The notes below the pieces were generated by a model that saw only the letters and a list, made by a program, of their open reading frames with translations, did no database searches and had not been told where the DNA came from. A stretch of DNA of 5,383 bases, from positions 1 to 5,383 of the forward strand of contig JAILBD010000179.1 of the NCBI GenBank assembly GCA_024681275.1. Reading direction: 5' to 3'. Made by a program: the position numbers and the translations under genes. Below are positions 1-5,249 of this stretch, one piece after another (the stretch's first letter is position 1; each line of letters starts with the position of its first letter). Source of the stretch: Erysipelotrichaceae bacterium (lineage in GTDB: Bacteria; Bacillota_I; Bacilli_A; Erysipelotrichales; Erysipelotrichaceae).

Positions 1-621
1 TTCTTCCTGATCGATGAGGACCACCTCTGTCTGCTGATCGCCGATGTTTCCGGCAAGGGCATACCGGCCGCTCTGTTCATGATGGCTTCTACGATCATCC
101 TCTTCAACCTGGTCAAGCAGGGCATGTCTCCTGCCGAGGTCATGCGCAATGCCAACGATACGATCTGTTATGGCAATCAGGAACAGATGTTCGTGACGGT
201 CTGGCTGGGCATCCTGGAGATCTCCACAGGTAAGATGACCGCCGCCAACGCGGGACACGAATACCCGATCATCAGGAACGGAAAAGGTGACTATGAGGTC
301 CTGAAGGATAAGCATGATTTTGTCGTAGGCGGCATGGAAGATATGGAGTACAGTGAATATGAACTGAAGCTGGAAAAGGGAAGCAGGCTCTTCCTGTATA
401 CGGATGGTCTGCCTGAGGCCAGCAACAAGGACAACGCGATGTTCGGCGAACAGAGGATACTGGAGGCGCTCAACAAAGACAAGGATGCCGATCCTGAGCA
501 GCAGATACAGAATGTGCGCAAAGCGGTCGATGACTTCGTCGGAGAGGTCGAACAGTTCGATGATCTGACGATGCTGGCATTCGAATACAAAGGAAAGAAA
601 AAGAGTCACCAGAAAAAATGA
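1..621 (+). CDS. PP2C/SpoIIE-family serine phosphatase (RsbU-like), 3' part
   Basis: This is the C-terminal 206 residues of a SpoIIE-type PP2C phosphatase. The frame is open from base 1, so the true start lies outside the window; the ATG at 79 falls inside the conserved domain and is not the start. In visible numbering, DVSGKG (15-20) is the metal-binding motif, NAGH (83-86) the core motif, YTDG (133-136) the second metal-binding aspartate motif, and FDDLT (186-190) the closing DD motif. All expected metal ligands are present, so the catalytic domain looks active. A lysine-rich tail follows and the gene ends in TGA. Family members such as RsbU, RsbP and SpoIIE dephosphorylate a serine on an anti-sigma-factor antagonist, so releasing a sigma factor; many carry N-terminal HAMP, PAS or membrane sensor regions. 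The sensor and the target cannot be seen here. The family call is firm; the pathway is inferred. Confidence 0.93.
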   Translation, partial: FFLIDEDHLCLLIADVSGKGIPAALFMMASTIILFNLVKQGMSPAEVMRNANDTICYGNQEQMFVTVWLGILEISTGKMTAANAGHEYPIIRNGKGDYEVLKDKHDFVVGGMEDMEYSEYELKLEKGSRLFLYTDGLPEASNKDNAMFGEQRILEALNKDKDADPEQQIQNVRKAVDDFVGEVEQFDDLTMLAFEYKGKKKSHQKK

Positions 622-629
622 TGACTTTT

Positions 630-655
630 TTGAGACCTTGCGACTGTGAGATAAT
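630..655 (+). promoter_or_regulatory. possible promoter for the amidotransferase-prsW unit
   Basis: An extended -10 element, TG-A-GATAAT, lies at 647-655. TTGAGA at 630-635 is a good -35 hexamer, but the spacer is only 14 bases, so the extended -10 would have to do most of the work. Transcription would begin near 662, which puts the ATG at 658 upstream of the transcript and favours the ATG at 688. Judged by eye only. Confidence 0.35.
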
Positions 656-676
656 GGATGAAAGATGATCAGATGG

Positions 677-683
677 AAAGGAG
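677..683 (+). promoter_or_regulatory. ribosome binding site that decides the start at 688
   Basis: AAAGGAG ends four bases before the ATG at 688. No comparable site precedes the longer in-frame ATG at 658. The protein read from 688 starts MKRPVIGIP, which fits the usual N-terminal strand of the C26 family, whereas the ten extra residues from 658 look like leader sequence. Confidence 0.75.
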
Positions 684-687
684 CGTT

Positions 688-1386
688 ATGAAAAGACCCG
701 TCATAGGCATTCCCTGCAAGGTGAGAGAGCACGATGAGAAGGATCTCTGGCATCGGATGGAAGTCGTCGATGAGATCAGATATCATGTCATCAGCCACGG
801 CGGCATCGCCATCATGTTGATGCCCAGCGAGCTGACTTATGATTTCAACAAGTCGGATCTGGGTGATGATACGGTCCTGACGGAAAGAGAGACCGAGGAT
901 CTTCACAGACAGGTCGATCTCTGCGATGGCATCATCCTGCAGGGAGGCGATCACAGCTGCAGCTATGAAGTGGAGATCGCAAAGTATGCTCTGGAAAAGG
1001 ATATCCCGCTCATGGGGATCTGCGCCGGTTTCAACAACATCCTGAGAGCCTTGGGTTCCAACGTCTATGAAGATGAGACAAAAGCCCATTCCCGTTATGA
1101 CAGGGATTACCGTCATCGCATCAGGATAGAGAAAGACAATCTCCTCCATGAGATCATCGGAGCCGATTCCTACATGGTCAACAGTCTGCATACGATGGTC
1201 GCAGATCCTGGAAGAGTGGAGCCGTTTGGAAAGATCGACGCCTGTTCATCTGACGGTCTGGTCGAGTGCTTTGAGGTCCCTGGAAAGAAATTTGTTCTGG
1301 CCATCAAATGGCATCCGGAGATCATGGATGGAGAAGGATATGTAGACAGGCTTTTTGAAAGATATATGGAAGCCTGCAGGAATTGA
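688..1386 (+). CDS. Peptidase C26 / class-I glutamine-amidotransferase-like hydrolase (PuuD-like)
   Basis: This is a 232-residue cytoplasmic protein of the gamma-glutamyl-gamma-aminobutyrate hydrolase type. Numbering from the preferred start at 688, MKRPVIGIP opens the fold, LQGGDH (85-90) forms the loop before the nucleophile, GICAGFN carries the nucleophile Cys112, VNSLH lies at 164-168, and KWHPE gives His209 and Glu211. The Cys-His-Glu triad is therefore complete, and the length fits the family. PuuD splits gamma-glutamyl-GABA in putrescine breakdown; other members cut other gamma-glutamyl amides or act as transferases, so the substrate is open. Two usual positions differ: GICRGxQ reads GICAGFN and QWHPE reads KWHPE. 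No putrescine genes are nearby. The next gene, prsW, starts 13 bases after the stop and is probably cotranscribed. An in-frame ATG at 658 would add ten residues but lacks a good ribosome binding site. Confidence 0.88.
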   Translation: MKRPVIGIPCKVREHDEKDLWHRMEVVDEIRYHVISHGGIAIMLMPSELTYDFNKSDLGDDTVLTERETEDLHRQVDLCDGIILQGGDHSCSYEVEIAKYALEKDIPLMGICAGFNNILRALGSNVYEDETKAHSRYDRDYRHRIRIEKDNLLHEIIGADSYMVNSLHTMVADPGRVEPFGKIDACSSDGLVECFEVPGKKFVLAIKWHPEIMDGEGYVDRLFERYMEACRN

Positions 1387-1399
1387 GAGGTAGAGATCT

Positions 1400-2131
1400 A
1401 TGATGTTTTATTTCCTTTTATACCCGCTTTTATCATTCAACGGGATACTGATCGCAGCCGCCGTCATTCCGGCGCTGATCCTTCTGTACCATGTGTACAG
1501 AGCTGACCACCTGGAAAAAGAAAGCAGGTCGATGTTGTGGACACTGGTCAAGGCGGGCGTCCTTTCTTCGCTGATGGCCCTTCTTTCAGAGAGGATCTTC
1601 AGCAGTCTGCTGGGAAATCTCTTCCCGAGCAGTTCCACGGCATACAAGATCCTTCTGTTCTTCTGCGTCGTCGGTATTTCGGAAGAAGGCGCCAAGTTCT
1701 TCCAGCTGAAGAAGAACACCTGGAATTCCATGGAATTCAACTGTCTCTTTGATGGTGTCGTCTATGCCGTTTTCGTTTCCCTGGGTTTTGCGTTGTGGGA
1801 GAACATCTCCTATGTCATGCACTATGGTTTTGCCACAGCCGTCATCAGAGCGGTGACTGCCATACCGGGCCATGCCTGCTTCGGTGTCTTCATGGGCACT
1901 TTCTATGCGGCGGCGAAGATGTTTGAAAACTACGGCGATCTTCAGAAGGCGAAGCAGTATGAAGCGCTTTCCCTGATCGTTCCGGTACTCATACACGGAA
2001 CATATGACTACATCGCAACGATGCAGACCGGCAATCAGAACTATCTGTTCATCGCCTTTATCGCGGTCCTCTTCTTTGTGACCTACCGGCTCGTCAATGA
2101 AGTCGCGCGTCACGATCGCTATATCAACTGA
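1400..2131 (+). CDS. prsW: PrsW family intramembrane metalloprotease
   Basis: This is a 243-residue polytopic membrane protein with all PrsW signatures: EEGAK (Glu95, Glu96, Lys99), FDGVVY (Asp118), ALWEN (Glu134), PGHACFG (His158) and HGTYDY (His199, Asp203). Hydrophobic segments lie near 3-32, 50-62, 84-94, 115-133, 153-171, 186-202 and 215-230. In Bacillus subtilis PrsW makes the first cut in the anti-sigma factor RsiW, releasing SigW under envelope stress; Clostridioides difficile PrsW acts on RsiT. No anti-sigma factor is visible here, so the substrate is unknown. A GAGAGGT site nine bases before the ATG at 1400 supports that start, although the next codon is also ATG. The gene lies 13 bases after the C26 hydrolase and is followed by a strong terminator, so these two likely form one unit. 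The length is slightly above the roughly 220 residues of the Bacillus protein. Confidence 0.93.
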   Translation: MMFYFLLYPLLSFNGILIAAAVIPALILLYHVYRADHLEKESRSMLWTLVKAGVLSSLMALLSERIFSSLLGNLFPSSSTAYKILLFFCVVGISEEGAKFFQLKKNTWNSMEFNCLFDGVVYAVFVSLGFALWENISYVMHYGFATAVIRAVTAIPGHACFGVFMGTFYAAAKMFENYGDLQKAKQYEALSLIVPVLIHGTYDYIATMQTGNQNYLFIAFIAVLFFVTYRLVNEVARHDRYIN

Positions 2132-2151
2132 GCATTCTGAAAAACGAAGAC

Positions 2152-2179
2152 AAAGCCTCTGTGGAAGCAGAGGTTTTTT
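2152..2179 (+). terminator. Rho-independent terminator after prsW
   Basis: CCTCTG (2156-2161) pairs perfectly with CAGAGG (2168-2173) around the six-base loop TGGAAG. The stem can extend by one G-U and three A-U pairs, and six T residues follow at 2174-2179. It begins 20 bases after the prsW stop and separates that unit from the downstream genes. Confidence 0.9.
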
Positions 2180-2240
2180 ATTTGGTGCGCCTTGGATTAA
2201 AATAATGTATAGCAGATGTTCGATATAATGAGGGATAACG
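2180..2240 (+). promoter_or_regulatory. intergenic region with possible promoter for the downstream unit
   Basis: This short A+T-rich gap must hold any promoter for the unit starting at 2241, because a terminator closes the unit before it. A perfect TATAAT lies at 2224-2229, but no good -35 sits at normal spacing: TTGGAT at 2192-2197 is 26 bases away. A start from this box would fall near 2236, after the ribosome binding site GAGGG at 2230-2234. Either another upstream box such as TAAAAT (2198-2203) is used, or the message is almost leaderless. The exact promoter is unresolved. Confidence 0.4.
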
Positions 2241-2774
2241 ATGAAACTTGAACTGAAAAAGATCAGCGGGTCTGAAGGGATCGTGGCGGACAGTGTCTAT
2301 CAGGCGGCGATGCTGCTGGAGGGTCGTGATCTGATCATGGCCGCATCCATCGATCCGGCTTACGCCGACGGCCAGCTCCTGCATGAAAAATATGAGACAC
2401 CGCTGGAATGGGAACTCAACTGCATCGTCCTTGAAGGAAGAAGAGGAGATCTTTCCCGCTATGCGGCAGTCCTGCTTCCATATGGAAAGAAAGTATCCAC
2501 CGGTTCGATCATGCGTCAGCTGCTGGATGTCAAAAAAGTGTCTTTCGCGGATCTGGGTTACGTCGTGGAAAAAACGGGGATGGAATTTGGTTCGATCACA
2601 CCGCTGGGTCTTCCTGAAGACTGGAAGATCCTGATCGATGCCAAAGTCTTCGAACAGGAAACGGTCATCATCGGCGGCGGGAAGGTCTCAGCCAAGGTCG
2701 TGCTGCCTTCGGCAGTACTGAAACAGCTGAGGAACGTCGTCGTATCGGATGGTCTGACAAAGGAGCAGATATAG
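2241..2774 (+). CDS. YbaK/EbsC/ProX-type aminoacyl-tRNA deacylase-like protein
   Basis: This is a 177-residue soluble protein. Its C-terminal two thirds match the YbaK/ProRS-INS editing fold: strand-rich residues 58-80, VKKVSFAD (97-104), the loop GSITPLGLP (117-125) containing the family GxxxPxG motif, LIDAKVFE (131-138) and the glycine strand IIGGGK (143-148). YbaK and ProX hydrolyse wrongly charged tRNA, such as Cys-tRNA(Pro) or Ala-tRNA(Pro), in trans. The catalytic lysine of the family usually lies in a K-T-L-V-type strand; the best alignment by eye places Asn60 (LNCIV) there, so activity or specificity may differ. The first 55 residues are not typical of short YbaK proteins. GAGGG at 2230-2234 sits six bases before the ATG. 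The next gene follows after two bases, so cotranscription is likely. The fold is fairly certain; the substrate is unknown. Confidence 0.82.
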   Translation: MKLELKKISGSEGIVADSVYQAAMLLEGRDLIMAASIDPAYADGQLLHEKYETPLEWELNCIVLEGRRGDLSRYAAVLLPYGKKVSTGSIMRQLLDVKKVSFADLGYVVEKTGMEFGSITPLGLPEDWKILIDAKVFEQETVIIGGGKVSAKVVLPSAVLKQLRNVVVSDGLTKEQI

Positions 2775-2776
2775 AG

Positions 2777-3076
2777 ATGGAAAAGAGTATTGAAAGGATC
2801 AGGACAAAAGAAAGTCAGCTGGACAGATGCAAAGAGATCGTGAGCGATGTAGAAGCCGTTCTGGCGGAGCTGGATCGTTCCAGAGATGAGATGATCTCTC
2901 TGTTCAGGTACTATGGTTCACAAGAGTGGTATGAAGACAGGGAGCTCGATCTGCCGGAAGATGTCAAGGCGGGTGTCCTGTCGGAAGACGAGGTCTATGA
3001 TGTGATCACGCATCTGCGCGATGAGGCTTTCAGGATGCTGGAGAGCGCAACGGACATCCTGAAAAACAGGATCTGA
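2777..3076 (+). CDS. DUF4298 domain-containing protein
   Basis: This is a 99-residue, highly charged, mostly helical cytoplasmic protein without signal peptide or membrane segment. It matches my memory of DUF4298: an N-terminal helix starting IERI, a central YYGSQEWYED (45-54), the block LPEDVKAGVLSEDEVYD (59-75), and a final helix ending in ML-x6-L. The function of this family is not known to me. Residues 1-45 have heptad-like hydrophobic spacing and may form a helical hairpin or oligomer. The ATG lies two bases after the stop of the YbaK-like gene. The ribosome binding site AAGGAG (2760-2765) is inside the end of that gene, 11 bases from the ATG, which suggests translational coupling. The EFR1 gene follows after 21 bases. 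The full domain length is present, so the protein is not truncated. Confidence 0.85.
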   Translation: MEKSIERIRTKESQLDRCKEIVSDVEAVLAELDRSRDEMISLFRYYGSQEWYEDRELDLPEDVKAGVLSEDEVYDVITHLRDEAFRMLESATDILKNRI

Positions 3077-3097
3077 TCCCTTTTCTGAAGGAGGATC
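3075..3097 (+). promoter_or_regulatory. ribosome binding site of the EFR1 gene inside a possible hairpin
   Basis: The strong site AAGGAGG (3088-3094) lies only three bases before the ATG at 3098. GATCC at 3075-3079, which starts within the stop codon of the preceding gene, can pair with GGATC at 3093-3097. After one C-A mismatch, TTTT at 3081-3084 can pair with GGAA-type bases at 3088-3091 (two G-U, two A-U), leaving a three-base loop. This would hide the binding site until ribosomes finishing the upstream gene open it. Confidence 0.4.
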
Positions 3098-3856
3098 ATG
3101 AGAGTACTTTCTTACAGCGGTACCGGCAACAGCCGTTTCATCGCGAACAGGATCGCGGAAGCGCTCGGCACGAGGATCAGCGATCTCAACGGGATGATCA
3201 AAGGAAAGAAAAAAACAGTCTTCGATGACGAAGATCTGGTCCTGGTCACGCCGACTTATTGCTGGCGGGTGCCAAGGATCGTCACTTCGTTTCTTTTGGG
3301 TTGCGATCTTTCGGCTGTGAAAAGGATCTGGTTTGTGATGAGCTGCGGCGATGAAGCCGGCAATGCGCCTTCCTATAACCGGAGCTTCTGTGAAGAAGTT
3401 CAAGCGGCGTATATGGGCACGGCACCGATCGTCATGCCGGAGAACTATATCGCGATGTTTGAGGTACCGGATAAGGACGAGGCAATATCCATCATCAGAA
3501 AGTCTGAGGGAAGGATCGGCGAGGTGATCGAAGCGCTCCTGAAAAGAGAAAAGATCAAGGATCCGGATATCTCTCTGATCGACCGCATCAAGAGCGGTCC
3601 GCTCAACCCGTTCTTCTATAAAGTGTCTGTGAAAGCGGACGGATATTGGGTGAATGACGGGTGCATAAGCTGCGGGATCTGTGTGAAAAAATGTCCATTG
3701 AATAACATCAGACTGGAAGATGGCAGACCGGTGTGGGGAAAGGATTGCACACACTGCATGGCATGCATCTGCTACTGTCCGAAAGAGGCGATCGAATATA
3801 AACGCATCAGCAAGGGCAAGTTCAGATATCATATCGAGGCCCTTGATCTGAAATGA
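3098..3856 (+). CDS. EFR1 family flavodoxin/ferredoxin fusion (2[4Fe-4S])
   Basis: This is a 252-residue electron-transfer protein. The N-terminal half is flavodoxin-like: SGTGNS (7-12) is the FMN phosphate loop, LVTPTY (49-54) and SCGDEAGNA (82-90) are the other flavin-side loops. The C-terminal part is a bacterial-type ferredoxin with two clusters: Cys189, 192, 195, 199 and Cys217, 220, 223, 227, each in a CxxCxxCxxxCP pattern. An extra Cys225 lies inside the second motif. EFR1 proteins are common in anaerobic Bacillota and are thought to move electrons between ferredoxin and flavin, but their partners are generally undefined. There is no signal peptide or membrane segment, so it should be cytoplasmic. 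A very strong ribosome binding site precedes the ATG. The rlmD-type gene begins one base after the stop, so the two are almost certainly cotranscribed. Full length for the family. Confidence 0.92.
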   Translation: MRVLSYSGTGNSRFIANRIAEALGTRISDLNGMIKGKKKTVFDDEDLVLVTPTYCWRVPRIVTSFLLGCDLSAVKRIWFVMSCGDEAGNAPSYNRSFCEEVQAAYMGTAPIVMPENYIAMFEVPDKDEAISIIRKSEGRIGEVIEALLKREKIKDPDISLIDRIKSGPLNPFFYKVSVKADGYWVNDGCISCGICVKKCPLNNIRLEDGRPVWGKDCTHCMACICYCPKEAIEYKRISKGKFRYHIEALDLK

Positions 3857-3857
3857 T

Positions 3858-5225
3858 ATGGTGAAACTTGAGATCAAAAAAGCGGGGATCAATGGAGAAG
3901 GGATCGGCTTTTACAAAAGGAAGCCGGTCTTTGTCGACGGCTGTTTTCCGGGAGAAGTCGTGGAATGCGAGATCCGCGATGAAGGAAGACACTGCCGCGG
4001 CGATCTGAAGAGGATCGTAAAGAGGAGCCCGCATCGGATCAGAAGCAGCTGTCCGCATCATCGCAAATGCGGCGCCTGTGTCTTCTGTGAACTAAATTAT
4101 GAGGAGCAACTGAGGATCAAGAAGGAACTGCTGGCTTCCGCTTTATACAAGTACATGGGTTATGAGGAAGAGCTGAACGACGTGATCGCTTCCGACAGGA
4201 TCCTTCATTACCGCAACAAGTGCAATCTGCCGGTGGTCGAAAGAGATGGAAAACTGGTCAATGCCTTGTATAAACAGGGATCCAACCATCCGGCTCTGAT
4301 CGATGAATGCGAGATCCACGAGGAAGGTGTCGATAGGATCAGGAAGGCGATCCTGGATGTCTTGAACAGACACCATCTCAAGGTCTATCGGCATTCCGAA
4401 AAAGCGGGGATCCGCCAGCTTGTTGTGAGAGGCTTTGAAGGAAAGTACCAGGCCGTCATCATCAGCGGCAGGGATCATCTCGATGAGGAGGTGATCGCTG
4501 ACCTGAAGAAGATCGAAGGGCTTGTCAGTCTCTATCAGGGAGTCAATATACACAGGGATCCTGTGCAGATGATGCCGGACAAACTGAAGCGGCTTTTCGG
4601 TCAGGAGAAGATCAGACTGAAGAACGGATCATACGAGATGAAACTGAGTCCGAAGGCTTTCTTTCAGCTCAATCACGATCAGGCGCAAAGGATCTATGAG
4701 GACGTCAGTTCATCGATCGATGGAAAAGCGAAGCTGCTCGTTGAAGCCTACTGCGGCATTGGTGCCATCTCTCTGTATATGCACGACAGGGCTGAGAAGC
4801 TGATCGGGATCGAGATCATCCCGCAGGCGATCGCGGATGCCAAAGAGAACGCAAGGATCAACGGCATAGACAATATCGATTTCATCTGTGACGACGCAGC
4901 CAAGGCGATCAGAAGGATCACGAAGAAAGACAGGATCGATGTTCTGGTGGCCGATCCGCCCAGGACCGGCCTTGATGATGAACTGATCGAAACGATCATG
5001 AAAACGAAGATCAGGGAAGTCATCTATGTTTCCTGCAACCCGTCGACGCTGGCCAAGGATCTGGCTGTGCTGCAGCAGAAATATGAGATCAGAAGCATTC
5101 AGGCTTACGATATGTTCCCGAATACGCCACTGATCGAGACAGTATGCTGCCTGTACCACCAAAAGAAAGACTTCATTTCCGTACCGTATGAACCGAAAGA
5201 TGCGAGCTATCTAAAACAGAGCTAA
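3858..5225 (+). CDS. rlmD: 23S rRNA (uracil-C5)-methyltransferase RlmD/RlmCD (TrmA/RumA family)
   Basis: This is a 455-residue SAM-dependent enzyme that makes 5-methyluridine in 23S rRNA: U1939 in E. coli, U747 and U1939 for the Bacillus RlmCD enzyme. Domains in order: an N-terminal TRAM RNA-binding domain (about 2-56, GEGIGFY and FVDGCFPGE); the [4Fe-4S] cysteines Cys65, Cys71, Cys74 and Cys151, with an extra Cys77; a central domain; LSPKAFFQLN (263-272); the SAM loop VEAYCGIGAISLY (295-307); DPPRTGLD (366-373); and SCNPSTLAKDL (392-402) with catalytic Cys393. Glu427 in the final MFPNTPLIE block fits the general base. The usual TxHxE form of that block reads TPLIE. The ATG lies one base after the EFR1 stop, with no clear ribosome binding site, so translation is probably coupled; GTG at 3861 is an alternative start. 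No terminator follows; the next gene starts 24 bases later. Which uridine is modified cannot be told from sequence alone. Confidence 0.95.
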   Translation: MVKLEIKKAGINGEGIGFYKRKPVFVDGCFPGEVVECEIRDEGRHCRGDLKRIVKRSPHRIRSSCPHHRKCGACVFCELNYEEQLRIKKELLASALYKYMGYEEELNDVIASDRILHYRNKCNLPVVERDGKLVNALYKQGSNHPALIDECEIHEEGVDRIRKAILDVLNRHHLKVYRHSEKAGIRQLVVRGFEGKYQAVIISGRDHLDEEVIADLKKIEGLVSLYQGVNIHRDPVQMMPDKLKRLFGQEKIRLKNGSYEMKLSPKAFFQLNHDQAQRIYEDVSSSIDGKAKLLVEAYCGIGAISLYMHDRAEKLIGIEIIPQAIADAKENARINGIDNIDFICDDAAKAIRRITKKDRIDVLVADPPRTGLDDELIETIMKTKIREVIYVSCNPSTLAKDLAVLQQKYEIRSIQAYDMFPNTPLIETVCCLYHQKKDFISVPYEPKDASYLKQS

Positions 5226-5249
5226 AAACAAAAGAATAGAAGAGCAGCC

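Noticed and set aside
613..631. A6...T6 element just after the phosphatase gene as a terminator
   Set aside because: The stem would be only A-U pairs around a seven-base loop, far too weak; no G+C stem is present.
658..687. Longer N-terminus for the C26 hydrolase starting at ATG 658
   Set aside because: There is no good binding site before it, it probably lies upstream of the transcription start, and the extra ten residues are not expected in the family.
1148..1345. Plus-strand open frame of 65 codons inside the C26 gene
   Set aside because: It is fully nested in another frame of a gene with an intact catalytic triad and has no features of its own.
1586..2113. Minus-strand open frame of 175 codons opposite prsW
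   Set aside because: It is the antisense shadow of a clear PrsW gene, has no ribosome binding site context and shows no recognisable domain.
3069..3079. GGATC-T-GATCC palindrome as an operator or terminator
   Set aside because: The one-base spacer prevents a hairpin, no T run follows directly, and such GATC palindromes are frequent by chance in this GATC-rich sequence.
2918..3892. Long minus-strand open frame of 324 codons opposite the EFR1 gene
   Set aside because: It lies against a complete, recognisable gene with strong motifs. Its translation is low-complexity, rich in Arg, His, Asp and Ile, with no family features. Frequent palindromic GATC keeps antisense frames open.
4143..5162. Several minus-strand open frames opposite rlmD
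   Set aside because: All lie inside a gene whose motifs are intact from TRAM domain to the C-terminal block; their translations show no family features.
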